Shown: piece after piece, positions 39,467 through 48,603 of the stretch
Layout: each line of letters begins with the position of its first letter
How positions within the stretch are numbered: the first letter of the stretch is position 1
Source: Pachysolen tannophilus NRRL Y-2460
Lineage: Eukaryota; Ascomycota; Pichiomycetes; Alaninales; Pachysolenaceae
Assembly (NCBI GenBank): GCA_001661245.1
Contig: KV454013.1
Span: forward strand, 1,507,435 to 1,571,434
Length of the DNA: 64,000 nt
Direction: 5' to 3'
Position numbers and translations under genes: made by a program
The notes under the pieces: model-generated
The model's input: the letters and a program-made list of their open reading frames with translations, nothing else
Databases searched by the model: none
Told to the model about the DNA's origin: nothing

Positions 39467-42247
39467 TTAGTAGACTTCATTAAGCCGTAACCCACCATCA
39501 TCTTTTTCTTCTAATTGATAAGTTAATACCAGGCCATCGATGTATGTGATATAAATGATATATTTTGGTAAATTATCTTCATTTATAGGAATCATTTTTC
39601 TTGTTGCAACTCCTGTTATTGTTCTATAACCTCTATCACCTAGAGCCAATCTATTTGCGTTGGGGAAAATATATTCTTGCCTAAATGCATAACAACCTCT
39701 ATGAGAACATAATCTCATTATAGTAACAAGTCCAATTTGTGATGCTGAAACAATACATGATAATTCTGGGATTATTTGTGTTATTGATAATCTATTTGAA
39801 TAAGATGCTTCTTCTCCATATGATATGGTGAAATCAAATACTGATTTACAAGAGGCATTACATAATAATTTATCACATCTAAATAGTCCCATTTTAGAAG
39901 AAGTTGTAACAATTAAAAATTTATTATTAAATTTTGTCTTAATAATAGGTTCCCAATAATTTTTCCCATTAAATGATTTATGATTTTTAATTTTTGATCT
40001 TTGTTTTGTTAAATAATATTCATCATAAATTTTTCTTATTCTTCTAAATGAATCCGTTGTTGAATTAAAAGGTTTTTTAAATCCTAATTGAAAATTATTA
40101 TCATTACCACCTCCTAATGGATGATGCCTATTTAATAATATTGTTGGAATATCAAAATTTTGAAATCTTGCAACTAAACCTAAATCACTTGATAAACATG
40201 GATCTGATTCAACATCAAGTTTTTCATTTTGTAATATTATTTTATTAATCATTTTTTTCTCATCTAACCATGGATCTCCAGTCATTGATTTTAAAGATCC
40301 AACTTCTTTAAAAAATTTCCCATCTATGAAATTTGTTGTCCAAACATCATCACCTAATACTGCCCTACTAATTACTATTGGCTTCAGAAATTTTACCCTT
40401 TTAAAATTCAAAGATGATTGAATTTGTTGATCATCTTCATCTTCATCTTCTAATTCTCTATCAGTTCTGAAAAAATCTTCCTCGGTATCAATCGTTATTG
40501 AACGATGTGTTTCAACACCTTCAAACCCCATATACTCATCATCATCTCCATCAAGGTAAACATTATTAGGTAAAGGACCAAACACTTTTGTCATTTTGAA
40601 TTCAAATACTAATAATTCACAACTTATTGATGCACAAGAAACGAAAACAGTTATTTCCAATTTTTCATTTACAGGTACATCATCATCATCATCATCATCA
40701 TCATCTTTAATAAAATTAATATCTGGAATATTATGTAATGCTTGATGAGTACTCACTGTGTAAAACTTTGCCTCTTGATGCTCAGTAGCTAAATAAAATA
40801 GTGATATTGTCTGGCTATTATCAGAAACAGCAATCATATTATACCTATTATAAAAATCTATGGACCAAGCTGATTTTTCAACTCTTAATTCAAAATCAGG
40901 TTTTATATTTATACCAAAATAACCATTATTTATAATTCTATGGTTTGAAAGTTTATTATAATGTTTAACTTCTTGTATTAATAAATCTGTAAACCATATT
41001 AATACTCTACCATTATCACAAGTAACAGCTAAAACTTCTTTATTTAAAAAAATCCCAATTTTCATAAAATTGATAGTAAAAGGGAAATAAGGCCATGTTG
41101 AAGCAGCTCTATCTCTATCAGTAATTATAGAAAGTCTTGTTTCAAATCTTAATATAGGCTCAGTATTTGGTCTTTCTAAATCATTAAAATTATAAAGAAA
41201 AATCTCTGAATTTGCTGCTGTAAATAATATTTGATATTTATCAGAAACCACACTTAAATTATTCTTATATTTTTTCCCATATTCATAATTCAATTTCTTT
41301 ATTCCTAAAAATTTTAAATCTAAAGAGTCATTAAATTTTATAGCTGGTTGATATTTTATTGCCCATTCCAGATCTTCTGTTAATTGCCTAAAATCTGATA
41401 TATTATATAAACAACCAAATTTCCCATCATATTCATCTTTTTCCCTTTGTGAATGATTTTCCCAATAAAGAAAAGATTCTTGTGGGTTTTCAGGTAATTG
41501 ATATGGTCCATTCAATTTTAAATCAGGAGGTTCCAGATTGTTCAGGGAATTATCAGTTTTTATATAAACAAAATCATTATCATCGTTATCAACCACGGCA
41601 AGTTCATCATGGTAGTTATTCTCATTATTATTAATTTCTTCATTTACTATAGCTTCTCTCTCAGCAGTGGACAAATTATCAAAATTTACAACATTACCAT
41701 CATTACGTCTAACCAATAATGAACCATTTCTATTTCTGTGATCTATTCTCATCCCACTTCCATAATTTCTATAAAAAGCATCAGCATCTTCAAATTCTTC
41801 AAAATGTCTCTCTCGTTCCACTTGTAACCTATGGTTAACATAATCATTATCCTCATTCTCATAATTCTCATCGTAAAAACTCTCCGTATCATTATCATTA
41901 TTATAATATTCCCGATCACTTCCTAACAATTCACTTACTATGTAGTTTAATTCATGAGTACTATGTACTACACTTAAAGATTGCCTTTTGATTCCACAAT
42001 CATTCAAATATCTTTCAAACCTTCTTCTATGATCTGCATCTTGTGATTTCAATGCTAACCGTCTAATTCTCTCATCACTATCCATCGGCTGTTGATTTGA
42101 ATTGATTATGCACAATGAATTAGAAGTCGACGGCGGAGATATGAAAGGCGAAGATGGATCTTGATTTGGAGTTGATAACTGATTATCTCGCAATGCTCTA
42201 TTACTTGAAGCAAGCTCCTGTAACAAGTTGATAGCAGGATCACTCAT
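39467..42247 (-). CDS. CRT10: Crt10-like WD-repeat protein
   Basis: 926 residues. N-terminal 250 residues are acidic and Asn-rich. Then beta-propeller-like segments: YQILFTAANSEIFLYNF, EVLAVTCDNGRVLIWFTDL, AWSIDFYNRYNMIAVSDNSQTISLFYL, ISCELLVFEF and, near the end, PELSCIVSASQIGLVTIMRL. A poly-Asp run (encoded by ATC repeats near 40680-40705) lies in a loop. The distinctive GDDVWTTNFIDGKF, MTGDPWL, GLFRCDKL and YREQEYIFP-like C-terminal block fit Crt10, a yeast regulator of ribonucleotide reductase genes that joins a cullin-8 ligase. I rely on overall recall of the family, so the symbol is moderate. Confidence 0.62.
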   Translation of the reverse strand: MSDPAINLLQELASSNRALRDNQLSTPNQDPSSPFISPPSTSNSLCIINSNQQPMDSDERIRRLALKSQDADHRRRFERYLNDCGIKRQSLSVVHSTHELNYIVSELLGSDREYYNNDNDTESFYDENYENEDNDYVNHRLQVERERHFEEFEDADAFYRNYGSGMRIDHRNRNGSLLVRRNDGNVVNFDNLSTAEREAIVNEEINNNENNYHDELAVVDNDDNDFVYIKTDNSLNNLEPPDLKLNGPYQLPENPQESFLYWENHSQREKDEYDGKFGCLYNISDFRQLTEDLEWAIKYQPAIKFNDSLDLKFLGIKKLNYEYGKKYKNNLSVVSDKYQILFTAANSEIFLYNFNDLERPNTEPILRFETRLSIITDRDRAASTWPYFPFTINFMKIGIFLNKEVLAVTCDNGRVLIWFTDLLIQEVKHYNKLSNHRIINNGYFGINIKPDFELRVEKSAWSIDFYNRYNMIAVSDNSQTISLFYLATEHQEAKFYTVSTHQALHNIPDINFIKDDDDDDDDDVPVNEKLEITVFVSCASISCELLVFEFKMTKVFGPLPNNVYLDGDDDEYMGFEGVETHRSITIDTEEDFFRTDRELEDEDEDDQQIQSSLNFKRVKFLKPIVISRAVLGDDVWTTNFIDGKFFKEVGSLKSMTGDPWLDEKKMINKIILQNEKLDVESDPCLSSDLGLVARFQNFDIPTILLNRHHPLGGGNDNNFQLGFKKPFNSTTDSFRRIRKIYDEYYLTKQRSKIKNHKSFNGKNYWEPIIKTKFNNKFLIVTTSSKMGLFRCDKLLCNASCKSVFDFTISYGEEASYSNRLSITQIIPELSCIVSASQIGLVTIMRLCSHRGCYAFRQEYIFPNANRLALGDRGYRTITGVATRKMIPINEDNLPKYIIYITYIDGLVLTYQLEEKDDGGLRLNEVY

Positions 42248-42439
42248 CTTGACGTATTCATCAACATCGACTAATTCAATTTTTTAAAATGTTTATTATA
42301 AATAATATAGAAAATTAAAATAAAATTAAATTAAATTAAATATAAAAACTTTTTATTAATTTAATCACATTAAAAAGTAATATTATACAAGTGATATAAT
42401 AAGATTTAATTAAGGTAGTAGAGTCTGTCAGGAATAAGG

Positions 42440-42988
42440 ATGGGAGAAGCAGAACATCACGCTGAATATTCTTCATTTGATCTGAGTCTTTCAAAGGCAG
42501 AAGTTTTACAACAAGTTATAGATTCGTATGAGTCGTTGGTCTTTGAACAGCAAAACTGGGTTTGTAATCTATCAAATGCTTCATCACTTATATGGCATGC
42601 ATATCATTCGATGAATATCCCAGTGAATTGGTCAGGTTTTTATCTTGTTGATCCCAAAGTTTCAAAACAACTTATATTGGGTCCATTTCAAGGTAAAGTT
42701 GCCTGTCAGACTATTGGATTTGGTAGAGGTGTTTGCGGAACATGTTATTCTACGATGGAGACTCAGTTAGTTCCAGATGTTAATGAGTACCCTGGACATA
42801 TTGCCTGTGATGGGGAGACCCAAAGTGAAATTGTGGTTCCTGTGATTTCTAAGGGGAAAAATGGAGAAGCAAATGTCATAAGAGGAGTATTAGATATTGA
42901 TTGTTTGGCGAAAGAAGGATTTGACGAAGTTGACAAGAAATTTTTAGAATTGTTAGCAGAAAGGATTGCCGAAACATGTGAATGGTAG
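42440..42988 (+). CDS. free methionine-(R)-sulfoxide reductase (YKL069W type, GAF fold)
   Basis: 182 residues, full length. GAF-domain family: NWVCNLSNASSLIWHAYHSM, VNWSGFYLVDP, LILGPFQGKVACQTIGFGRGVCGT, VPDVNEYPGHIACDGETQSEIVVPV and GVLDIDC. Cys89, Cys99 and Cys123 correspond to the three active-site Cys of yeast fRMsr. It reduces free Met-(R)-sulfoxide with thioredoxin, protecting against oxidative stress. An in-frame CTG at SSFD-CTG-SLSK aligns with Ser in S. cerevisiae. It converges on the transporter gene. Confidence 0.95.
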   Translation: MGEAEHHAEYSSFDLSLSKAEVLQQVIDSYESLVFEQQNWVCNLSNASSLIWHAYHSMNIPVNWSGFYLVDPKVSKQLILGPFQGKVACQTIGFGRGVCGTCYSTMETQLVPDVNEYPGHIACDGETQSEIVVPVISKGKNGEANVIRGVLDIDCLAKEGFDEVDKKFLELLAERIAETCEW

Positions 42989-43127
42989 CAATAGCTGATT
43001 TTCAATGAAATTAAATTAAAAAGTCTATAAATTATATTTTTTTTTTTTTGTTGTAACTTTATAATGCTATGTAATCTTATTAAGCAATAGTACAGATGGT
43101 ATTCAATTTTTCGTAACCTAACTTGCA

Positions 43128-44708
43128 TCAATTAACATCTGTCCAACCAAATGGTGACCTGCTTCTCAAGTAGGCTCCATATTTATAGAAAATAAATGGC
43201 ATAGGTATTAATGCAGTTGCACAAAATGCTAATAATGTTGTAGCCCAATGAATACCTAATTTTTCATACATTTGTAAAGTGAATAATGGGAACACGCCGG
43301 CCATCAGTGATCTAATCAAACTGTTGGCAGCCATTCCACTAGCAGCAAATAATCTGTAGGCATCAACAGTATAAGTGAATATTCCAGTGAAAATTAATGC
43401 GGTTCCAAGACCATAACATGCAGAACCTATAAGAGGGCCTATCCAAAAACATTTTGAAAATGCTGTCCATGCTAATATAAATAATCCAATTGCAATGAAT
43501 ATTGAACCTAGCATTACCAGTGGTAGCCTAAATTCAGGTTCATGTTTCCCATTATTTCTTTCTATTTGAACTTCATAAAGTTTTTGAAGAAGAGGTGCTG
43601 AAGGTAATAATAATAATATTCCTACAATTAAACCCATAAAGGACAAACCTTGACCCATGATTCCAAATCCATAAACTTCACTGAAAATGTATGGGAATGA
43701 AACGAAAAACATATAAACAATTGCCAATATCAATCCTGAGTAAAAACATAAAGACAACATCATTGGATCTTTAATCAAAAGTAATAAAGGTCTCTTTGAT
43801 GATAAAATAGTTGATTGAAATAAAGTTAAAGGAGTTCTTTCCAAAGGAGCATACAACATTTGATTACCTGTTTCCTTTCTCAATTTTATTGCTTTTCTCT
43901 TTATTAAAACCGGTACATATGTTTCAGGAACAAATAAAATAATTGCAACTAACATTGCACCAGAGAATATTAACATAACATGGAAAGTCCACCTAAAGTA
44001 TATAGAAGAATTTATAGCTGCAGATATCAATGGTCCTAAAGAAGGTCCCAAAAATGGCATAATTGAATAGACAACCATAGCAGTACCTATTTGACTTTTA
44101 TCAAACATATCTGAAATTGTTCCAGATGATACAGACATGAAAGCACTTCCAGAAAACCCTGTCATAAACCTACTGAAAAGTACTCCTCCAATATTATCAC
44201 AAAAAGATGCAATTAATTGAAAGCACACCACACAAAATAATCCTCCAACATAAGTCAATCTGCGTCCATGATACTCACTTATTGGAGAAAGAAATGTAGG
44301 CCCAAGACCTAACCCAAATATATATAACGATATTCCAAGGATAGAAACCTCACGGCCAATGTGGAAAAATTCCATAACATGATCTGTAGCCATTGACCAA
44401 CAAGAAGAAATCATCGTAATACACAAGGCTGTGAATGAAACAATCAAAGTTATTATCCATTTCCGAACAAAAGACATATTTTTAGGATCTGCAGGGTCAT
44501 CTCTGCCATCAAACCTAACTTCGTTAGGATCTTTACCTTCAAGTACTTCTATAGATGACATTTCTTTCAGAAAACTATAACTAGCTTCCTTTCTTGGATC
44601 ATATGTAATCCCTTCCTGTTTCCCTACTTCTACGGGCTCTTTCGTCTCAGAGTCCAAATCTGGACCAGTCTGCCTACTTTCCTCTCCTGAATCTCTTATT
44701 GATAACAT
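43128..44708 (-). CDS. MFS multidrug transporter, DHA1 family
   Basis: 526 residues from ATG 44708-44706 (MLSIRDSGEES); the three codons upstream begin with TTG. About 85 cytosolic N-terminal residues, with DPADPKNMSFVRKW before the first of 12 membrane helices. Motif A-like LGISLYIFGLGLGPTFLSPISEYHGRR between helices 2 and 3 and the antiporter motif C-like VVYSIMPFLGPSLGPLISAAI in helix 5 mark a drug:proton antiporter. The family includes the yeast polyamine and cycloheximide/fluconazole exporters; NAG3/NAG4-type proteins in Candida are close in style. The substrate cannot be read from sequence. A CCG-N9-CGG inverted element about 290 bp upstream could bind a zinc-cluster regulator. Confidence 0.92.
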   Translation of the reverse strand: MLSIRDSGEESRQTGPDLDSETKEPVEVGKQEGITYDPRKEASYSFLKEMSSIEVLEGKDPNEVRFDGRDDPADPKNMSFVRKWIITLIVSFTALCITMISSCWSMATDHVMEFFHIGREVSILGISLYIFGLGLGPTFLSPISEYHGRRLTYVGGLFCVVCFQLIASFCDNIGGVLFSRFMTGFSGSAFMSVSSGTISDMFDKSQIGTAMVVYSIMPFLGPSLGPLISAAINSSIYFRWTFHVMLIFSGAMLVAIILFVPETYVPVLIKRKAIKLRKETGNQMLYAPLERTPLTLFQSTILSSKRPLLLLIKDPMMLSLCFYSGLILAIVYMFFVSFPYIFSEVYGFGIMGQGLSFMGLIVGILLLLPSAPLLQKLYEVQIERNNGKHEPEFRLPLVMLGSIFIAIGLFILAWTAFSKCFWIGPLIGSACYGLGTALIFTGIFTYTVDAYRLFAASGMAANSLIRSLMAGVFPLFTLQMYEKLGIHWATTLLAFCATALIPMPFIFYKYGAYLRSRSPFGWTDVN

Positions 44709-45278
44709 ATATTTCAAGTTGAAAAGAAAAAAAAAAAAAATAAAATAAAATTTTTATCCTTCTTACTCAAACCTTGTCAACTCACTTTGACAATTTAAGT
44801 TTACTACCAATAATCAAAATTAAAAAAAATCAGAAGTTTGGGAAACTATATTTACTCTACCCTCTTCTGGCCTTCTCCTCAACTACTCAATAGTCCATAT
44901 AATCTCAATAGTTTATACCAAGGTTTAAAGAACTCTTAACTACATATTTCAACTTCTTCCAAATGTTGACGTTTTGCCGAATTCAGTGCTTTTCTCCGAA
45001 ACTCTATCGGAGTTTGGCCATCCTGTCTGTGTTGAAGCTGAATAATTCCAGCAAAGATGGACTAGGTGGACATATACGAATGAAATGGAATGATATACGT
45101 TATATGTTTGTATCAATAGATGATTCATGTCTCTGAGTTATGGGTTTGAAAGTTTGAAAGGAAGGAACTTTCTAAAAGATGAAAAAAGTGAAGAAGAAGA
45201 AAAAAAAAACTAATAATAATAAAAATAAAGAAAAAGAACAGAAAAGAGTATACACACACTTTAGCTCACATTTATTGT
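44709..45278. promoter_or_regulatory. transporter promoter / unidentified gene 3' region
   Basis: Contains CTCCGA-N7-TCGGAG at 44994-45012 (CCG-N9-CGG), with the rest AT-rich. No gene or RNA recognised. Confidence 0.5.
44994..45012. promoter_or_regulatory. CCG-N9-CGG inverted element
   Basis: CTCCGAAACTCTATCGGAG is a 6-bp dyad with CCG and CGG ends, a form often bound by Zn2Cys6 dimers; it lies about 290 bp upstream of the DHA1 transporter. Confidence 0.4.
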
Positions 45279-46754
45279 TTATTTCCAAGTAGGTCTGAAT
45301 TTTTCAAAAGGGGTATGGGTGGGGTTTTTTTTCAAGGTTCCTGAAAAGTTATTATCACCAGAGTAGGAGCTGATGTTATGTAAAGTTGTTGATTGAACTA
45401 GTCCTTTTGTAGGGCGATCCAAATTTCTTGGATCTTCCTTTTTGGTCGACTTCAAAAAGGATGTTCGTAAATTTCCTGAAGTTGTAGATTTTTTCATTGA
45501 AGAGCCTTTATGATTTGGTATATTTGCCAATGTTGTAGATTTTGGTAAGGAGGAGTGTTGATCGTTGGAATTTGTAAATTTTGATAAGGAAGCTGAAGTT
45601 GGTCGACAAAATGATGGTAATTTTCTCATGGAAGAAGTAGTTGTAGCTGTAGCATTAGCATTAAAATTAGTACTGCTGTTGCAGTTACTATTATTTAATA
45701 CTGTTATTTGTGAAATTGATGATGCAGATCTGGGTAGATGAGAAGCTGTTGGTTTCAGAGGTGCTGTTGTTGTCCTGGTAGTACTGAACTCTCTAGTAGA
45801 TGGGAAAGATACGATTTTTTTCTCTGCGGTTGTCATTGTCTTTTTGGTACTTTCCCTCTTTGCAGCAACCATCTTCAGTGAATGATTGGTCAACCTTTCC
45901 ATTGCAGCTTTCCTATTACGTTCATCTTCTTTTCTTGTATCAGTAGGATTTTTATTGTTATTACAATCCTTTATCGTATTTGAATCCAACATCTCTTCTG
46001 GACCCAATAAAGTTTTTCTTCTTTTCTGAACACTTTCAATTGTTGTTCCAGATTCATGTTTCTTCATGGAGCCTTTATCATGATTTGATAAGATCTTAGT
46101 CGTCTCCAACTCGTGTCTATGAATCAGTCCAAGTTTCTGTTCATTTTTATGATGCTCAGCTGCATAATGAGACTTTATCGACTGCATCTTATTAAAACTT
46201 GCTCGATGAGCCAATTGGAAACGAGAACTGACTTGACTTCTTGGGCTAAACAACTTTCTTCCCAGTGGAGACTGCCTATTGCTCAATCTTCTTCCTTTAC
46301 TAATATCATTCAAAGAATTAGCCTGGATCATATTATTTTCCACCCTAGAATTTAATTCATTCAACAAAGTACCTGTCAATTTTTTGGAAAATTTTTTTTG
46401 TAATAAAATCTCACTTTCAGAAGCAAACTTAAAGTTTGGAAAAGAATTATTGCCATTATTTTCTTTATTTGATTCATCAAGATTTTTGTTTTGTTTCAAG
46501 TCTTCAACATTTGGATACAATGGTTTTTTGATTCTGAAATTAAACGTTGGAGTTCCTGCCACACTTTTAATGCTAAGATTATTCAATTCACCAAGAATAT
46601 TACCTTTCAAAGGAGTTGCTCTTTGTATTTTTTGGCTCGAATCACCTGGAGCGAGCTTGTTATTACTATCGGCACTGATTTCAAACGATGGGAAAAAGCC
46701 GGGAATTGCAGAACTATCAATTAGCGAAGAATCAACCATCGAGATATCCGACAT
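45279..46754 (-). CDS. unidentified basic Ser/Thr-rich protein with KEN box and SxIP motif
   Basis: 491 residues, no recognised domain. Near the N terminus SAIP (residues 15-18) fits the SxIP signal for EB1/Bim1 binding; KEN at 97-99 fits an APC/C degron. Several S/T-P sites (TPLK, GTPT, QSPLG, SPRS, HTPF) may be CDK targets, and RKR-type basic clusters (245-248) are present. The C-terminal half has repeated S-T-T-L-x-N-I-like units at about 404-412, 421-429 and 453-461. This combination suggests a cell-cycle-regulated microtubule or chromosome protein, but that is inference and I do not assign a name. It is divergent from the DAO gene. Confidence 0.7.
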   Translation of the reverse strand: MSDISMVDSSLIDSSAIPGFFPSFEISADSNNKLAPGDSSQKIQRATPLKGNILGELNNLSIKSVAGTPTFNFRIKKPLYPNVEDLKQNKNLDESNKENNGNNSFPNFKFASESEILLQKKFSKKLTGTLLNELNSRVENNMIQANSLNDISKGRRLSNRQSPLGRKLFSPRSQVSSRFQLAHRASFNKMQSIKSHYAAEHHKNEQKLGLIHRHELETTKILSNHDKGSMKKHESGTTIESVQKRRKTLLGPEEMLDSNTIKDCNNNKNPTDTRKEDERNRKAAMERLTNHSLKMVAAKRESTKKTMTTAEKKIVSFPSTREFSTTRTTTAPLKPTASHLPRSASSISQITVLNNSNCNSSTNFNANATATTTSSMRKLPSFCRPTSASLSKFTNSNDQHSSLPKSTTLANIPNHKGSSMKKSTTSGNLRTSFLKSTKKEDPRNLDRPTKGLVQSTTLHNISSYSGDNNFSGTLKKNPTHTPFEKFRPTWK

Positions 46755-47303
46755 TTTTGCCCTTTAAAAGTTAAAAGAAAATAATTTTTGATACCTCTCT
46801 AACCTGAACTGAATTTTATAAATCTTCCGAGCAGTTGAAATTTATAAGTTTTTGGTTGAAGAACAAACAATGTAGCAGCCCAACTTTTCAATCGATAAAA
46901 AATTGATATGTCAACAGTAACTATATATTTATGTATACATGTATACATATATATAGAACTCTCCAAAATGGTTAGTTAATTAAACAAAGAAAAATAATTT
47001 TCTAAATCAATTTTATCCATTTTTTTTTTTCTCTTTCTCTATATTGAAAAATATTACCAATTCCTTTAAAGTGCCTCGTCAAGCGTCTAGGAACCTGACT
47101 GGTGCTAGCTTCAAGCTCTCAATTTTGTGATTTTAAATTGAACTATTTTCCTCTTTAGGAAATTAGTAAACGAAGCCAAAGTCTCTAATAACAATGGTAG
47201 TACATTTTTTTACGTAAAATTGAATAATACCGGTAGGTTGCATCATATCAGGCAATTTAAATAGTACCAACGATAAGGTTCTTTTAATTGGTATCGTTAA
47301 GTC
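46755..47303. promoter_or_regulatory. divergent promoter KEN/SxIP gene / D-amino-acid oxidase
   Basis: AT-rich with a TATA/ACATGTATACAT stretch at 46931-46955 and poly-T at 47022-47034. No further element or RNA gene seen. Confidence 0.5.
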
Positions 47304-48442
47304 ATGTCTCAAGAGAGTATTGTTATAGTTGGGTAAGTGATTTTAAACTAAAAAAAACGGTTTAGTGAATTGTTTTTTTTTCTTTTTCCTTTTTTTTGTT
47401 TGCTAACGCATTTTTTGTTGTTTGTTACCTTAAATCGTAAAGTGCCGGTATTGTTGGCCTATATACTGCTTTTTCGCTATTGGAAAAAGGCGTTAGTCCT
47501 AATGAAATAACAGTTGTAGCTCAGTATCTTCCTGGGGATCAATCGACGTATTACACATCTCCATGGGCTGGTGGAAACTTTTCTTGTATTTCACCTGATG
47601 ATCAAACAACAATAGATTATGATAAATTCACCTATACTAATATTCATAAAATTCAAAAAAAATTAGGTGGAGCAAAATGCGGATTAGACAACAGACCTTC
47701 TACTGAGTATTGGGATTTCCAACCTTCTGAAAGGAAATTAAAGTCATTGAAAAGTTATTTAGTCAATATGGAGATTTTACCACAGGAGAAATTACCAGAT
47801 GGTGCAGTCTATGGAATCAGTTATTTAACTTGGAATTTTGATTGTCCAAGATTTTTGGAAAACTTTCAAAACTATTTGGAATCCCAGGGAATTGTATTTA
47901 TTCGTAAGAAATTAACACATATCTCTCAGGCCTACTTATCATCTGAAACGAAAACAGTCTTTAATTGTACAGGTATTGGTGCTCATAGTCTTGGCGGTGT
48001 CAATGATACGAAAGTTTACCCATCTAGAGGCCAAGTTGTTGTGATCAAGGCTCCTCATGTTCAAGTTAATAAATTAAGATGGGGTAAAGACTACGCTACT
48101 TATATTATTCCAAGACCTGATTCTGGAGGACAAGTAATCTTGGGTGGATATTTACAAAAAGATAATTGGATAGGAGATACTTTTAAGTATGAGACAGAAA
48201 GTATTATCAAAAGGACCACTGAACTCATGCCAGAAATTTTAGAAGCCCCATTGGAAATTATTAGAATTGCTGCTGGATTGAGGCCAAGTAGACATGGGGG
48301 AGTCAGAATTGCAAAAGAGGTTGCAGAAGAACAAAAAGTGTTGATACATAATTATGGTGCTTCCGGTTACGGTTATCAAGCTGGTTATGGTATGGCAAAT
48401 TCTGCAACTGATTTATTATTCAAAACTAAAAGTAAGTTGTAA
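47304..48442 (+). CDS. peroxisomal D-amino-acid oxidase (one intron)
   Basis: Exons 47304-47332 and 47443-48442 join to a 342-residue protein. The junction restores VIVGAGIVGLYTAF, the FAD GxGxxG loop. Further: SSPWAGGNFS-like (YTSPWAGGNFSCIS), VFNCTGIGAHSLGG, SRGQVVVIKAP, YIIPRPDSGGQVILGG, AAGLRPSRHGGVRI and HNYGASGYGYQAGYG, all family blocks with the substrate-binding Arg. The C terminus SKL is a classical PTS1. It oxidises D-amino acids to keto acids with H2O2 release inside peroxisomes, allowing D-amino acids as nitrogen source. The donor GTAAGT, branch TGCTAAC (47401-47407) and acceptor AAG are seen. Confidence 0.95.
47333..47442 (+). other. D-amino-acid oxidase intron
   Basis: 110 bp; donor GTAAGT, branch TGCTAAC at 47401-47407, acceptor AAAG. 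Splitting the FAD-loop codon GG|T fixes the phase. Confidence 0.92.
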
Positions 48443-48603
48443 TGCCATTTATTCTAAAAAAAAAATTAACATCTAGCTAGCTATAATCTTAATTAAATGT
48501 AACTGATCAAAAAATTACAAAACCTCGTAGTAGACAACGAATCACAAATCTACCTGATACTAATGAAAATAAAAAAGTTTTGGATTCTTGAAATTAACCA
48601 AAA

